DNA of 64,000 nt, taken from contig RCAB01000150.1 of assembly GCA_003640385.1 (NCBI GenBank), forward strand, positions 62,001 through 126,000. The letters run 5' to 3'. Position numbers and translations under genes: made by a program. Source of the DNA: Setaria digitata. Lineage: Eukaryota > Nematoda > Chromadorea > Rhabditida > Setariidae. Each line of letters opens with the position of its first letter. The first letter of the stretch is position 1. Below are positions 1 through 11,682 of the stretch, in pieces. The notes under the pieces were generated by a model. It was not told where the DNA came from. It did not search any database and saw nothing but the letters and a program-made list of their open reading frames with translations.

Positions 1-88
1 GAAAACACAAATAAAGACCTATGCCATATGTCATATACTATGAACTGCAGCTGAAAAAAAAAAAAAAAAAAAAAAAAAAAGGCTAAAA

Positions 89-3000
89 CTAAGCAAGATT
101 ATTGTTCAGCGAGAAGAATAATACTTCCTTCTTGCCATGTTTCTGTTTGAATTGATGTGGTTCTATTCGCTTTAATATAGCAGCTAGCTTTTGCACTATC
201 TCCGATTTTTCCATGTCACCACATTTTGATTTTATTTTAGAAAGTAGCTCTTTCGTTGTATGAGGCTTTCTGCAAAACAAAACTTGAATCACAAAATAAA
301 TGAATATTAAGCAATAAAACTAGTGAGAAAATGTTAAAAAGTACTTATTTTCACAAATTCCAAATAAAGTAACAATGTTACATTTCCATCCTACTTTATT
401 CGTAATTAGAAAAATAAAGAGTAAAGCAAAATATCATTATTTTTTGAACAAAAAACATGATAAAACACCCAGAAACACTCGAAAAAACTACCTTCGAAGA
501 TATCGCCGAACTGTTTCTTCGTTCAAACCATCCTGATTTGCTGCTGACTGTGCAGTTGATACTGTTGTCATAGTCCTGTAAAAATCAAAAAATTGTTTCA
601 TGAATAGCTTGAGCTTTAAGTAAAATACTAAAAAAGAGACTACTAAAATTATAGCCTATCATTATGTAGATGTGGATCCAAAAATCTGTCAAAAAACATA
701 AAAGTTTCAATTTTTGCAATAAAACTAATCAAAAACATTAATGCCAGGAGGGAAAGACGAAATTTACGGTTGTTCGGATCTGGCTTTCTTTGCTTCAGTG
801 TCTTGTACAGCTGCATCTTCTAGCGGTCGTTTCCTCACTGATAACTGCGGTTCTTCTGGAGTTTTTTTCTGCAAAATTCATAATAGTTTCTTCTGATGAT
901 TCTGCTACACTGGAATTATTTTGTGCATCATAACAGATAAATCTCAAAGAAGGAAATGGCTTACCACTGGTAAAAAAATAGCCGAGTTCATTTCCTTATC
1001 AGGATCATCCGAATCGCTGCCCGATGAATCTGCAAAATTTTTAACACATAAACCAAGTAAAGCCAAGTGCTGCATTATTTTAATTTAATGCATTTTATTT
1101 CAAATTAATGGTGGATTCCCTATCACAACAGAGTATTAAAGTTTTTGTGTGATTAGAATAGTGATGATGCTTCTGTTCGAAATCTGTTTCAGGTTAAATT
1201 AAAAAATTAACCTCTTTCATCGACATCAATAAACTGCTTTTNGTATTAAAGTTTTTGTGTGATTAGAATAGTGATGATGCTTCTGTTCGAAATTTGTTTC
1301 AGGTTAAATTAAAAAATTAACCTCTTTCATCGACATCAATAAACTGCTTTTTTATCTCATCCCCATCATCATCCTCCACAGAAGAAAGAAGTTTCTTAGC
1401 TGAAAATTTCATTGTTAAAGTTCAAATCATGAGACTTCGTTCGTTTTTCTATTCTTCGAACAGCTGGGACAAAGTTTTAATAGTTAAAAATAAAAAAAAA
1501 AAAAACCTTTTAGAAAAAAAAAAGTAAATAGAAGAATGCTGTACATACTAGTATCATCGACATCACTGCTATCCGTATCAGAAAGGTCATCACCAATCAA
1601 TTTTTTCAAACCTGTTTCGTCACCTACAGCAACCATTGCCTCATCCACCTTTTGTTCCATAGGGACCGCATCTCGGCTAAAAATTTCATCTGAACAAATA
1701 AAATCAACGTAATCCGCTGAAAAAATCTTAAAACAAATCCATGAAAGATCTAAAATCAGTGGCAAAGTAACAGAATAACCGAATTATAAATTCTTATGCA
1801 ATAAATCTCTACATTTAATGAGATCCAGTAATTGAAATCTCCTCCAAGTCTATTACTGTAACTTTATGAAAACTAAATGCGATTGGAATCAGGCAAAATA
1901 GAGTTTATGAGTATGCCGATGAAATATCAACCGGTAGAGAGAAATAGTAATCCCGAAAACGTAATCAATAAATAAAAAAAATAGTCAGACAGTTAATAAT
2001 TAAAAGGTCAGAAAAAAAAAACTATTTTTCCAAATGACACATACGAAAAACATTTCTACCTCATGCTTAAGAGCGATTTAAAATCATACTGTTCCGGATA
2101 TTCAAGCTAAGTGAGGCAACAAGAGCAATTCATGCAGTTATAAAGCGTATTAGTGAAATTAAATTATATGAGATGGAGGAAAGTAAAATTAACAGAAAAA
2201 AGCAACAAGAACTTTGCTGAACTTGAGTTTTAATTAAAACTGAAATAATTTGAGCTTACTCGCTTTCTGAGCCACTATCACTCATATAATCATATTCTCG
2301 GCCTTCATCATCACCATCATCACTTTCATAAGCTGCTACTTCATCTGCATTCTCCACTCTCTGCCTTTTGTCTTTTCGAACTCGACCTGTAGATTTTGAA
2401 CTCTGAAACAGAGATTTGTTGGAAGAATTGAAGAGAATTCGGACTTCTAACTAATATCTATATCTAAACAAGCATCTTGATTTCTAGCACAATTCGAATC
2501 ATAATTTACATCAAGCTTGGATCTAAACTAAATTCACTAACTTACAACTGAATTTTTTAAATATTCATCCACACAAAAGTGAATAAATTCCAACCTTTTT
2601 TGGTTTCGAACTACCAGTAGGAGTATCGTCTTCATCGTCACCTTTTTCTCCATCAGAATTTTCATCCGAACTAGCTTCATCTTTAATTTTCTGAAAATAT
2701 TTAAGATATGTAGAACACTTAACGGCAAACAACAAATAAGAAAATACAAAAGCAAACAATTACAAGTGACTTTGTGGTTTTTATCATCTGTTCACCATCT
2801 TCATCCATTGCTTTCAATTGCTGCTGTATCTGTGCTTTTAAGGCAAACTGATTCATAACACGATTCCGCCTGAAAGCAATATTCTCAACATAGTATTTAC
2901 ATCGTTAATGTTATCAAAAGAAATCAAACAAAAAAAATCAATTACAAAAATGGGTCGTAACAAGGAAATAAAATTACTGGCAAAGAAATAAATTGATACT

Positions 3001-4421
3001 GTACGAAATATAATTACTATACAAAATAAAANAAAAAAAAATCAATTACAAAAATGGGTCGTAACAAGGAAATAAAATTATTGGCAAAGAAATAAATTGA
3101 TACTGTACGAAATATAATTACTATACAAAATAAAATTTTCAAAACAAAATTTTTACAAAATTTTCATTTTCTAAGCTTAATAACATAAACACGATTACTA
3201 CAACCATTTGACTGAGAATGCAAAGATTTTGGAACAGGAAACAGATTACACAAAAAATGACTGTGAATAAGCTATTTAAAAGTTCACAGAGATAATCGTC
3301 AGACATTTTCAGTAATTCTCCCATTGCAGCAGTCTTCACATCTCCTAATCCACTTATTCATCGTATTCAAGAAATAAAATAGGTTTCTTATGTTGATTAC
3401 AATTAAAAATACAAACGAAAGAGATCTTACTCGCGAAATCTTTCTTCTGCTTGATCAATATCAAGAGTGCGGTGAGTCGAGGACGGCATAAATTGATACC
3501 ACTCATCAACCTTATAGGCATGAAATTCTTCACCTGATTTCAAAAATACCCAATAATCTGCATGCTCCCCTGCTCCACCTTCACGAATGCTACGAAACTT
3601 TCGTTCTTTACTAGCTGCAACATTTTACATAAGTTTTAAGCGTATTTAATATATATTTAAATTCGTAAGTGAGTGGCAACTGATATTGCTCACTAAAAGA
3701 ATAAGATGGAATACCACTAAAATAGACTTATAAAAAATACGATTAAGCATATTATCTATTATCTAAAGCAAAAAGAAAAGCTGGAAAATGTACTTGAATC
3801 TGTGATACTCAGCATCCAGGGCTGATTATCATGTTGATAGGTTTGTAACTGGCGGCCATATTTTTTGCGCCGTGCTTCTTCTCTCAAAGCTTTACCGTAT
3901 TCAGAGCCTTCGCCATATTCCTGAAAGAATGGCTTGTTATCATTAGAAATATTTTACAGCAGAAAACTACAGCTAAAAGAATCACCTTAAATCTTAAAAT
4001 TTCAATTACTCAAAGTAAGAAAACTAAAGATCATATTAAATGGAAAGTTTTTTGAGTAGTAGGACCTATCATAAACAATATTCTCTAAAAGACAGCAAAT
4101 AGGGAACAGCAAACAAACCTGCCGGATTTCATTTGCAGCTGCCTGTTCTTTATTATCTTCACGTGCCATTCGTACACTGTAATCCGCTGTTGCCCATTTC
4201 CCTGGATCAATTTTCAAAGTCCCGTTGAATTTTAAAACAGAATAACGCCTTGATCCATTGCGCCTGTAAAAAATGGATGGAAACTGAAATGTCCTCAAAG
4301 GAAATTTAGCTAATTTAATCCGCCGGACAACAATTCACGGATGAAAACGACAGAACAAACTCATTAAAACTTACTTCGGGATGCGTACAGCATAATGTTT
4401 CGGTGCAACTGGTGATGCCAT
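89..4421 (-). CDS. GTF2F1: Transcription initiation factor TFIIF alpha subunit (RAP74)
   Basis: This gene encodes the large subunit of TFIIF, which binds RNA polymerase II with the beta subunit in the nucleus and acts in initiation and elongation. I read 13 exons on the minus strand: 4375-4421, 4119-4263, 3794-3920, 3431-3614, 2764-2869, 2595-2690, 2260-2402, 1549-1676, 1322-1399, 965-1029, 768-868, 492-575 and 89-269. All junctions are GT-AG and in phase, giving 494 residues (human RAP74 has 517). The N-terminal 170 residues form the dimerisation domain, with LREEARRKKYG near residue 85 and YWVF followed by the WYQFMP block. Residues 205-405 are acidic and Ser-rich, including the family signature YDYMSDSGSES near 275. 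Residues 427-494 are the C-terminal winged helix (VRRYLRRKPHTTKELL, then ILKRIEP). The ATG at 4421 gives the usual short N-terminus. Two unresolved joins (N at 1242 and 3032) lie in introns; the first duplicates part of exon 1322-1399. Confidence 0.95.
1133..1351. repeat. 109-bp direct duplication split by a single N (assembly join)
   Basis: The segment 1133-1241 is repeated almost exactly at 1243-1351, with one N at 1242 between them and only about one substitution (ctgtttc against ttgtttc). The copies include the donor end of the RAP74 exon at 1322-1399, so a partial ghost exon appears at about 1213-1241. The pattern is that of two overlapping contig ends joined without merging, probably from two haplotypes. 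It should not be read as a biological tandem duplication. Confidence 0.85.
2931..3135. repeat. About 100-bp direct duplication split by a single N (assembly join)
   Basis: Bases 2931-3031 recur at 3033-3135 on the other side of the N at 3032, with a single base change (attactggc against attattggc). The duplicated piece lies in the intron between RAP74 exons 3431-3614 and 2764-2869, so the reading frame is not affected. As at 1242, this looks like an unmerged overlap between contigs. Confidence 0.8.
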
Positions 4422-4967
4422 CTACAAGAATTAAAGGCGTCAGGATGTAGCGAGTTGAATCTATAGCAAGACTTAGTATTAAACTCAGCAGAACTAGCTT
4501 TATTCATCGTCAACTATTTTTACACTTTCTGTAGTTCTTTCATCCGTAACACTCCCTCCTCCTTTTCTTTCTAATTTTTGTCTTTTGATTTAAAAATACA
4601 TCAAATAATAAAATGGTTCTCAGAACCAAATGATACCTCAATCAGGAAAGATTTTAATAAGAAAATTTCATTGGTATCTACAATTTCATAGGACAAAATA
4701 TGAAAGACAGAAAGCAGTATATAACAAAACTGGAAATAAACTGCACTGAAATTATAGATGTTAGAAAAACCTGCTGCAATTAAATTTTAATCAAGTACAA
4801 AGAAACAACAAATCTCTAGAAAAATGTCAAAACAAACAATTATAAAAAGGATAAAATTAAGTAACAACATTTGCAGCTCTTCCTAAGATATAAAAAAAAC
4901 AACAAAGCTTCAAACTATGTCACATGAGACCAAAGAATTAATAATCCAAGCCAGACTTTTCCAAATT
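4422..4967. other. Spacer between SCO1 and RAP74 (same strand)
   Basis: This 546-bp AT-rich spacer lies downstream of SCO1 and upstream of the RAP74 start, both on the minus strand. I see no open frame or RNA gene in it. The distance, which includes the SCO1 3' UTR, is compatible with a nematode operon in which RAP74 mRNA is trans-spliced, but I find no decisive intercistronic element. Confidence 0.5.
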
Positions 4968-5135
4968 CTAGAACCACCTTTTCTTCTTCTCCATCATCAT
5001 ATCATGTTTGAAAACTTTCAGTTTAATAACCCTCGCTATCTCTTGTGCAGAACGATTTTGACCTGAAACAAATGCATTAAGAAAGAACAAATCTCTACCT
5101 GCAAATAAAAAGTACGGAAGAGATCATAATAAAGC

Positions 5136-5170
<35 letters not shown>

Positions 5171-6856
5171 CTACACCAAAGCTAAATGACTGGCGGAAGG
5201 CAAGAAACAAGAAAAATAGAGTCTGAAGGAGAAGGCTTTTCCAGAGTGCTTATAATAATGAATAAGCTTTATAAACGAAAACGCTTACCATAATAATCGT
5301 GAAAATTGCCATCTGGATCTATTAGATACATAATGACGGTGTGGTCGACGATGTAATCATTATTACCTGCTTTGGGTCCCTGGCTATAGTAAACACGAAA
5401 TGTCTTCGCTACTTTGGCCACCTGAAATAATAACGATACATACTGCACAAGTTCTTTTTTTTCTCCTTTTCCCTTGCAATTTCTCTATGATTTTAATCAG
5501 AAACAAAACAATGTACCTGTTCTTTTGAACCAGTGTAGCCTTTTATTTTCGGTGAAAATTCCGCGCAATATTCTTTTACTCTTTCAACTGTATCACGCTC
5601 TGGATCTACCGATATGAAAACCGGGATCACTTTGATTTTTTCTTCACTTTTTTCGAGAATTTCTACTACCTAAAATTTGCAAAGCTAGAAATTCTGAACT
5701 ACCAAAACTTTAAATCTTCGGTAGCTCAAAATGATATATGAGAAAGTAAATTAACAGTTCCTAATCAGCTTATTTCAAAAGTGACTGAAAACGGAGCTAT
5801 TAAAAATTTTTATTAGAACTCTTCTCAGTATCAAAAACTTTGTAAAAAAAAAGAAAAAAAAAACAAATATTTACGTATAACTGGCCTCAACCATCTTTTC
5901 GATAGAATCAGGGCACACATCTGGGCAATGCGTGAAGCCAAAGTATAATAAAAGCCAATTTCCTTTCAGCTGTTCGGAGCCTCCTAATTTACCATCAATT
6001 CCGACTAACTCCCACGGACCACCAAGTCGTGCCTTACCAACTGTTCGCCTCCTTTCACTTTCCAGTTCTCTCATTTTCTGCAATGTATTAGGTAATGGTA
6101 ACTATAAATCTTAAATGACATAACCAAATCATGGACTCTCCATGCAAAACCATCCTTAAAAACAGGTCTTGAGACCTTATGTGATACTCTAATGACTGCC
6201 AGAATTTACAAACACGGAAAGTTAACCTTTTCTTGTAGAGCTGATAAAATGATAACTAGGATAACACTGACACCAACAATAACCATAGCTAGTTTTCCAG
6301 TGAAGATTTCTCGCATTCCTCGCTTCTGGAAGAAAATACCAATCAAGCTAATACCACTTTTCCCTTATTTAAAGCCACAAAGAAGCCTCCTGATCCAGAA
6401 GTTTAAAAGGAATGAGAGTTAACCTACTTGCTCCTTTAATATTCGAATGTTTTCTTTGTTATTTTTTGGTATATCGTCTTTCTCCAGGATCTTTTCTAAC
6501 TCTGTTATATCCAATTTCAAGTCGTCCTCTTTCGCTCCCTTCTCTAAATGTGGTGCAATTTTATGCTGAACAAATGTAATAATATCATCACCCTAAAAGC
6601 AATCTAGCATTTAAAATAAAATAGTTAAATAAATGACTATTATTTCTTTGATAATAATTAAGAAAAATAAACTAAAATAATCACTGTAAATTTACAGCAA
6701 AAAAAAAAAAAAACTTTTTTCAGTAGGTTCACTTTGAATAGTAGCAAACCGTAATGAACCACTAGTATGAAATGAACAAATTCTGACACAGCAACACTGA
6801 AGAGCCGAACTGCATGCTGATAATCGCGTTAGCAGAGCACAAGTCACACGAAACAT
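4968..6856 (-). CDS. SCO1: SCO1-type cytochrome c oxidase copper chaperone
   Basis: The product delivers copper to the CuA site of cytochrome c oxidase subunit II from the mitochondrial inner membrane. Exons read on the minus strand: 6715-6856, 6428-6592, 6227-6325, 5886-6077, 5517-5669, 5289-5421, 4968-5062, for about 325 residues. The ATG at 6856 opens an Arg-rich presequence ([14 protein letters not shown]). Exon 6227-6325 carries the single membrane helix ([19 protein letters not shown]). The thioredoxin-fold domain follows with [18 protein letters not shown] (metal-binding Cys near 186 and 190), [10 protein letters not shown] and YIVDHT (metal-binding His near 277). Two oddities: the first exon has no donor of the right phase, and exon 5886-6077 fits best with a GC-AG intron. 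Exon 6428-6592 adds an acidic, Lys-rich stretch between presequence and membrane helix that human SCO1 lacks. Identity is secure; the 5' structure is less so. Confidence 0.93.
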
Positions 6857-7701
6857 CTAAAACTTGCCATCAGTTATGAAATTTCATCTACAAAACGGGG
6901 AGCTTACACACACAACTATACCAAATTACAATAATTTGAAGACAAAAAGTATTAAATCCTTAAGTAGTTAATTGATGGATATGCGAGTTAATCAATCAGT
7001 TTAATTAGCAATCTATGACGAGTTCCGTAAATACAAAGTGCAACTATACCAAGTAACAGTAGTGTGAAGAGATGAAGTACTAAATCCTTAATTAACTGGC
7101 TAGTAGATATTGAAATTAATTAACAAAATGATAGTCTATGAGGAATCTCACAAGTACAAAATGCAATGTTTGTTTGAAGAGGTGCAGCTCAAATCAATGA
7201 ACACACGAAAACACGTAACGCCAGACGTCAAGAACGTGAACGGATGACACGTTAGACGTGCAAATACTTTTACTTCGAAGCTGTTATCTCGCCTGTCTCT
7301 TTACTACACTAATATTTTGCATTAATTTTCCTATTCTCTAATTCTATAATATTTTATAAACTTCCCTACACTTTGTCATAATAATCCTCTCCTGAAACTA
7401 CTATATTTTTTCGCATGGTAGCGAAGATAGCTTAAATTATTGCAGCAGGAACGATGTGAAAATATTTTTGGATCAGTGAGTCAGTTCTAAAATTAATTGT
7501 ATAGCTTATTTACTTAATAAAAATTCCAAATTAAGCTGCTATTTTCCTTTGCTAGTAGTAAATCTGTTTCAGATATTACTGAGGATAAATTTCAAATGTT
7601 TATCTATTGCTTTGTCATTGTTGTGTTGTTTGTATTGTATTTATGGATGAATAGCAATTATAAGTTTCAGCTGTGTAAAAATAGTCAGCGACGTGAAATT
7701 A
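6857..7701. promoter_or_regulatory. Divergent upstream region of SCO1 and OSTM1
   Basis: The SCO1 start at 6856 (minus) and the OSTM1 start at 7702 (plus) face away from each other, so this 845-bp region must hold both promoters unless unseen 5' exons exist. It contains the diverged tandem duplication at 6913-7200 and, next to it, a slightly more GC-rich stretch near 7200-7260 with several ACGT cores (cacgtaac, gacgtc, aacgtga). No canonical core promoter can be assigned by eye. Confidence 0.5.
6913..7200. repeat. Diverged tandem duplication, unit about 125 bp
   Basis: Unit 1 is 6913-7040 and unit 2 is 7041-7163. Both begin caactatacca and share, in order, a gaag segment, taaatccttaa, a ttaatt-rich stretch, a tctatga block and a terminal tacaaa-tg. 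A truncated third copy starts at 7164 (caatgtttgtttgaagag). Similarity is moderate, so the duplication is old. It sits in the shared upstream region of two divergently transcribed genes. Confidence 0.7.
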
Positions 7702-10028
7702 ATGAATGGTGCTCTGACACTGTGTATGATAGTGTGGTCTTGGTCGCATGTCACGGCAAACGATGAACCAGTGGATTATCCGTGGGATTTGAATGGTGCT
7801 TGTCAGCCTTATATTGAGGTTTACATCGTCATGTTAATAATAAATGTATAGCAGATTTGTGAACTGGTGAGTGAGAATGTTCGGCGGGCTGTATCTTATT
7901 GAGATTTTACGACAAAAGGAGATATTAAATATTTCTTAATATATTGAAGGGTGATTCAACTCTGCTTTAAATAGAAAGGATAGGTTTAATGTTAACAACA
8001 TATTAATTAAATAACGTTAAAATGTGACACTTCTCTGGTCATATTCAAATTTCTCTACTGCAGAAATTTGCGGAAACAAGTTCAAAGATGATACATTGTG
8101 CAATGACATACTCTTCACCACCCAAAATTTGCACATACTGTACCGAACAATATGTTGCTTTGAAACATATCGAATACGAATTGCATAAATTGGTGAGTAG
8201 TAGTTTTTTGCTAGGAAGCGGAATGCAAGGAATTATATCGAATACTAAATAATAGATTGTTGCTGGATGGATGAGGAAATGTATTTAAGGTTTAAGCTTT
8301 AGTTTTAAGGATTTTAAATAGATTATAAGTTTTAGAAGCATATATTTTCACGTGACAACATAAGTTGCGATCGTGTAATTTTCGAAAATTATTTGATTTC
8401 TTATGTGGAAGAAATTTCATCGACAGTAACACAAAAAATGTGGGAAAATTCGCGTTGTTCATGTAAAGTTTTCATCTTTCTTGCTTTCTTTCTTGTAAAT
8501 CACAGTAAGACTACAATATTGATTCTCTGCTCTGGAATCTTTTGTATTAGATAATTTTTTTTTCCTTCATTTTGAATTCATTTTTCTTGCAAGGTCTTAA
8601 TCTGGGTTATGTTACAGAACTAAACCTTCTCCATAGACTTTATTCATATATTTTTCTAAAAAAGACGGATATGAGTAGAGTGGCAATCCTGCACATGTCA
8701 TGGTAAATGTCAGATAAAGTAAACTCTTTTAAATCTAAAAAAAAAAAAAAAAAAGAAATCAAGAAGACTAGTTCTTAAGAATCATAGTAGTGTGAACAGT
8801 ATGAATGAAATCTTTTGTGTCATTCAGTGTATTAAGGAATAAGCTTAATGTCTGCCGCACAACCTTTTAATTATTTTAATATCCTCTTTTTTTTTTTTTA
8901 CATTTTAGAATGCTATTTTCGACGCTAGCTACTTATTTTATGAATCGAATTTTAAGGTGATTAAAACCTCGAGAAATAGCTACCAAGAAGATATATGAAG
9001 CAATAGTTTGAAGTACGGTATCTCATTTGAAATTTCTTTGTTTTGCACATTTTAGCCTGCGTGAATATCACTTGGAATTTCGAGACAAATGCCACCGATT
9101 ACGCCTATTATAACAATACCATTGTTTTTCAAAACAAATTATATGAATGGAGACGCTGTGTTTCCAATTCGTCGTTTGTGCAAAATAATCGCTCGGCTAT
9201 TTGTGATGAGTGTCTGAGTTCATTCAATGAATTATTTCAGTTTTACTGGAGGATATATGTCTCACCGGGCGTCAGTTTCTGCTTAGATGTTGAAACCACG
9301 GTCAGCTTCCTTGAAATGATTGCCGTAGCTTTAATCGTTTAGGAATTTACTCTGTAATGCTTTCCTCTTTTTTAAATCCAAAATTCTTGATATATAATGT
9401 CACTTTTTTTCACTCTTCAAGCATATGCAAGTTATTCTATTGTATTTCACTTTTTTTCACTTATACTGTCCTCAGTAGTTAGTTTGTTTTAAAGGTTATA
9501 GATGTCTACATTGGTTTATGAAACAATCCTGTATATTACTTTGGGTCGTTAAGTTAAACCAAGCAAAAGAGAAATTTTAGATGAATGATACGATGAATTT
9601 ATGGCATAACGTATGGCAATGTCAAGATGATCAAGCGGAAGAATTGCGAGACTGGACTTTACTTGGATGTAGCTTAACAGTGCTGATAATCATAACAGTA
9701 TTTTTCTACGCTGGTAGTTATATTCAGAGTCCAGAAATACAGAGGCATCTTGTGCAGTGTTAGTTTTCTTGAGTGTTTTAAACTGCTCTTACAAATTCCT
9801 TTAGAATTTTTCAGACATTTGCAGATTTATCTTATTCATGTTAAGTTTTAATGAAGTGTAATCTTTCAATTCTTATCTCTAAGAATTAGCTAACAATTTG
9901 CATGTTTTTATCTCAAAATGTGAAAAATTTTAGATTCAAGCTTAGAAGCTCCACAAGGCTTACGATCACGTCTTTTGACTTCGTCAACTTCGGGTAGACT
10001 ATATACTGAACAAACCACCAGTGCATAG
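7702..10028 (+). CDS. OSTM1: OSTM1-like lysosomal membrane glycoprotein
   Basis: OSTM1 is the beta subunit of the lysosomal Cl-/H+ exchanger ClC-7 in animals. Exons read: 7702-7818, 8064-8192, 8909-8956, 9056-9300, 9581-9758, 9934-10028, about 270 residues. The start gives a signal peptide (MNGALTLCMIVWSWSHVTA). The luminal part is Cys-rich (CTYCTEQY, then RRCVSN, then CDECLSSFNELF) with several N-glycosylation sequons (NIT, NAT, NNT, NSS, NDT). The family's SFCLDVE-TMNDTMNLW block precedes one membrane helix (LLGCSLTVLIIITVFFYAG) and a short cytosolic tail with SSTSGRL, as in human OSTM1. The junction between 8956 and 9056 is off by one in phase with every GT donor I can see, so the exact splice or a base of the assembly is wrong there. 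The human protein is longer (334 residues), mainly in the lumen. Confidence 0.87.
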
Positions 10029-11128
10029 TAATATCTTATGAGGTTTTTTCTTTCTACGTGAATTTTTATATCTGATTAGCGCGTAAAACTGCGCAGTTTG
10101 ACAAATATATCTTGTATTTTAGTTAGAATTACATATATTTGATTTTACTAATTAATCGTGTGAGTGGAAACAATGAAATTTTTTTGTGCCGTTGCAGGGA
10201 AATGGTCCATTAATTGTAATTGTCAAGTTATTGCTGGCACCATATGATGTGATTAGAAAGGGGATATAGACAAAAACGTTCAAGAAAATGAGGATGGAAA
10301 TGCAGGGAACAACCGTATACTGATGAGAAAAACTCATCTCGTTTTTTCACATTTAAAATTTCAAATTTGAGAAAAGAAGTCTGCTCTGCATGAAGACAGT
10401 ATAACAAGATGATGAGTTTTATGAAATATGCAAATCTCTTTATTTCGCTGTCCTCTTTCTCACTTTGTTCTTCACTAAGAGTACTTAATACTTAATTTAT
10501 TCTATTTTACATTTCTGCTAATTCTTTAATTACCTCTCTTTGTCTAGTAGCAATTGCTTTATACAGATTTTTTGAGGCGGATTTTGCCAAAACCCTTATT
10601 ATTTCATTACTTCAAAATTCTTTCATTCCTATTGTTTCTAAATGTGTTCTGTATTCTAATCAATTTTTACTTTCTTAACGAATGTTTTCTAGTCATAATA
10701 GGTTTTTAAAGATCTGCTTTAAAGCACATGTTATTATTTAACTGTTGTAAAAATCTGTATGTATGCATCAGTATTTTGCATAATAATATTTATGAAATAC
10801 AAATTGGATTTTAAATGTATATAGTAATGTTTATGGAATATAAATTGAATTTTAAATGTATTTTATCTTTTTTTTGGTTTGTCCGTTAATGTTATCTCAG
10901 CGCTGCTTATTGATTCGTTTATTTAAATTGAGAGTAGAATTATTAAGTAATTTCGATAGCGTTCCTCTGTAACAAATATTGAGTGAAAAGAAAAAAATAC
11001 AGGAGAGTTGAAGAAATGCGGATCAAATCCTTTAGTCCTCCTTATTTACCTGTGCTTGTTTCGTTTTACACATTAACGATTTATGATTATTTTAGGCAGC
11101 TATTTTACCTTGTTATAGAAAAACAGTC
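10029..11128. other. Intergenic, OSTM1 to UQCRH
   Basis: About 1.1 kb of AT-rich DNA between two plus-strand genes. I see no convincing coding exon. Near 10735-10860 there is a short imperfect duplication around 'atttatgaaatacaaattggattttaaatg' type sequence (two related copies about 50 bp apart). The OSTM1 3' UTR and the UQCRH promoter should lie here. Confidence 0.5.
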
Positions 11129-11682
11129 ATGGGTGATGTGGAAAATAATAATCACGAGAGCAGCGAAGTAAGGTTTATTTATGCTAGTTTTTTCTTAATG
11201 ATAATTGTGGTCGTTTTATAGAATATGTCTTTTTTGATACCGTCTCATGGCACTTCAGGTCGAAACTCAATCACCTGATGAGGAAGAGGTAGTGGATTCA
11301 TTAATCAAATTCCGTGAAGAATGTGTTGCTCATACCGGAAAGTGGAAAAAATTGCTGGATGAGTGTACGGAGCGTGTGAATTCGAAAGCGAAAACGAAGG
11401 AATCATGCCACTATGAAATGGTGGACTATATACAGGCCCTCGACCACTGTGTAAGTATATAAATTCGTTCAAGACAGAAAAATTTTGCATTTTACAAAAT
11501 GAATTGCTTGATTGATCGATAAAAAGAAAGATGACCTCTAAATTCTTTAGTATTCATTAAACGGTTCATAATTTAACCACGAAATATTAAAATAGTGGGT
11601 TAAAGTCTATTGTTTGTTTTTCAGTTTTACTAAAGGAAATATTTTTCAGGCTATGCCTAAGACTTTCGCAACTTTGAAGTAA
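11129..11682 (+). CDS. UQCRH: Cytochrome b-c1 complex hinge protein (subunit 6)
   Basis: This small acidic subunit of respiratory complex III sits on the intermembrane-space side and helps dock cytochrome c with cytochrome c1. Three exons in phase 0: 11129-11167, 11259-11450 and 11650-11682, giving 87 residues (human 91). The first exon encodes an acidic leader (MGDVENNNHESSE), followed by SPDEEEVVDS. Four cysteines sit at the family positions (REEC, LDEC, ESC, DHC) and would form the two disulfides of the helical hairpin. The last exon is only 33 nt and encodes AMPKTFATLK before TAA; it was found by its TTTTTCAG acceptor and by the KLF-x-x-LK ending of the family. A possible AATAAA signal is at 11789-11794. 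Confidence 0.92.

Noticed and set aside
10983..11171. 62-codon open frame overlapping the UQCRH start
   Set aside because: Different frame from the UQCRH leader exon, which is supported by the family match and in-phase splicing.
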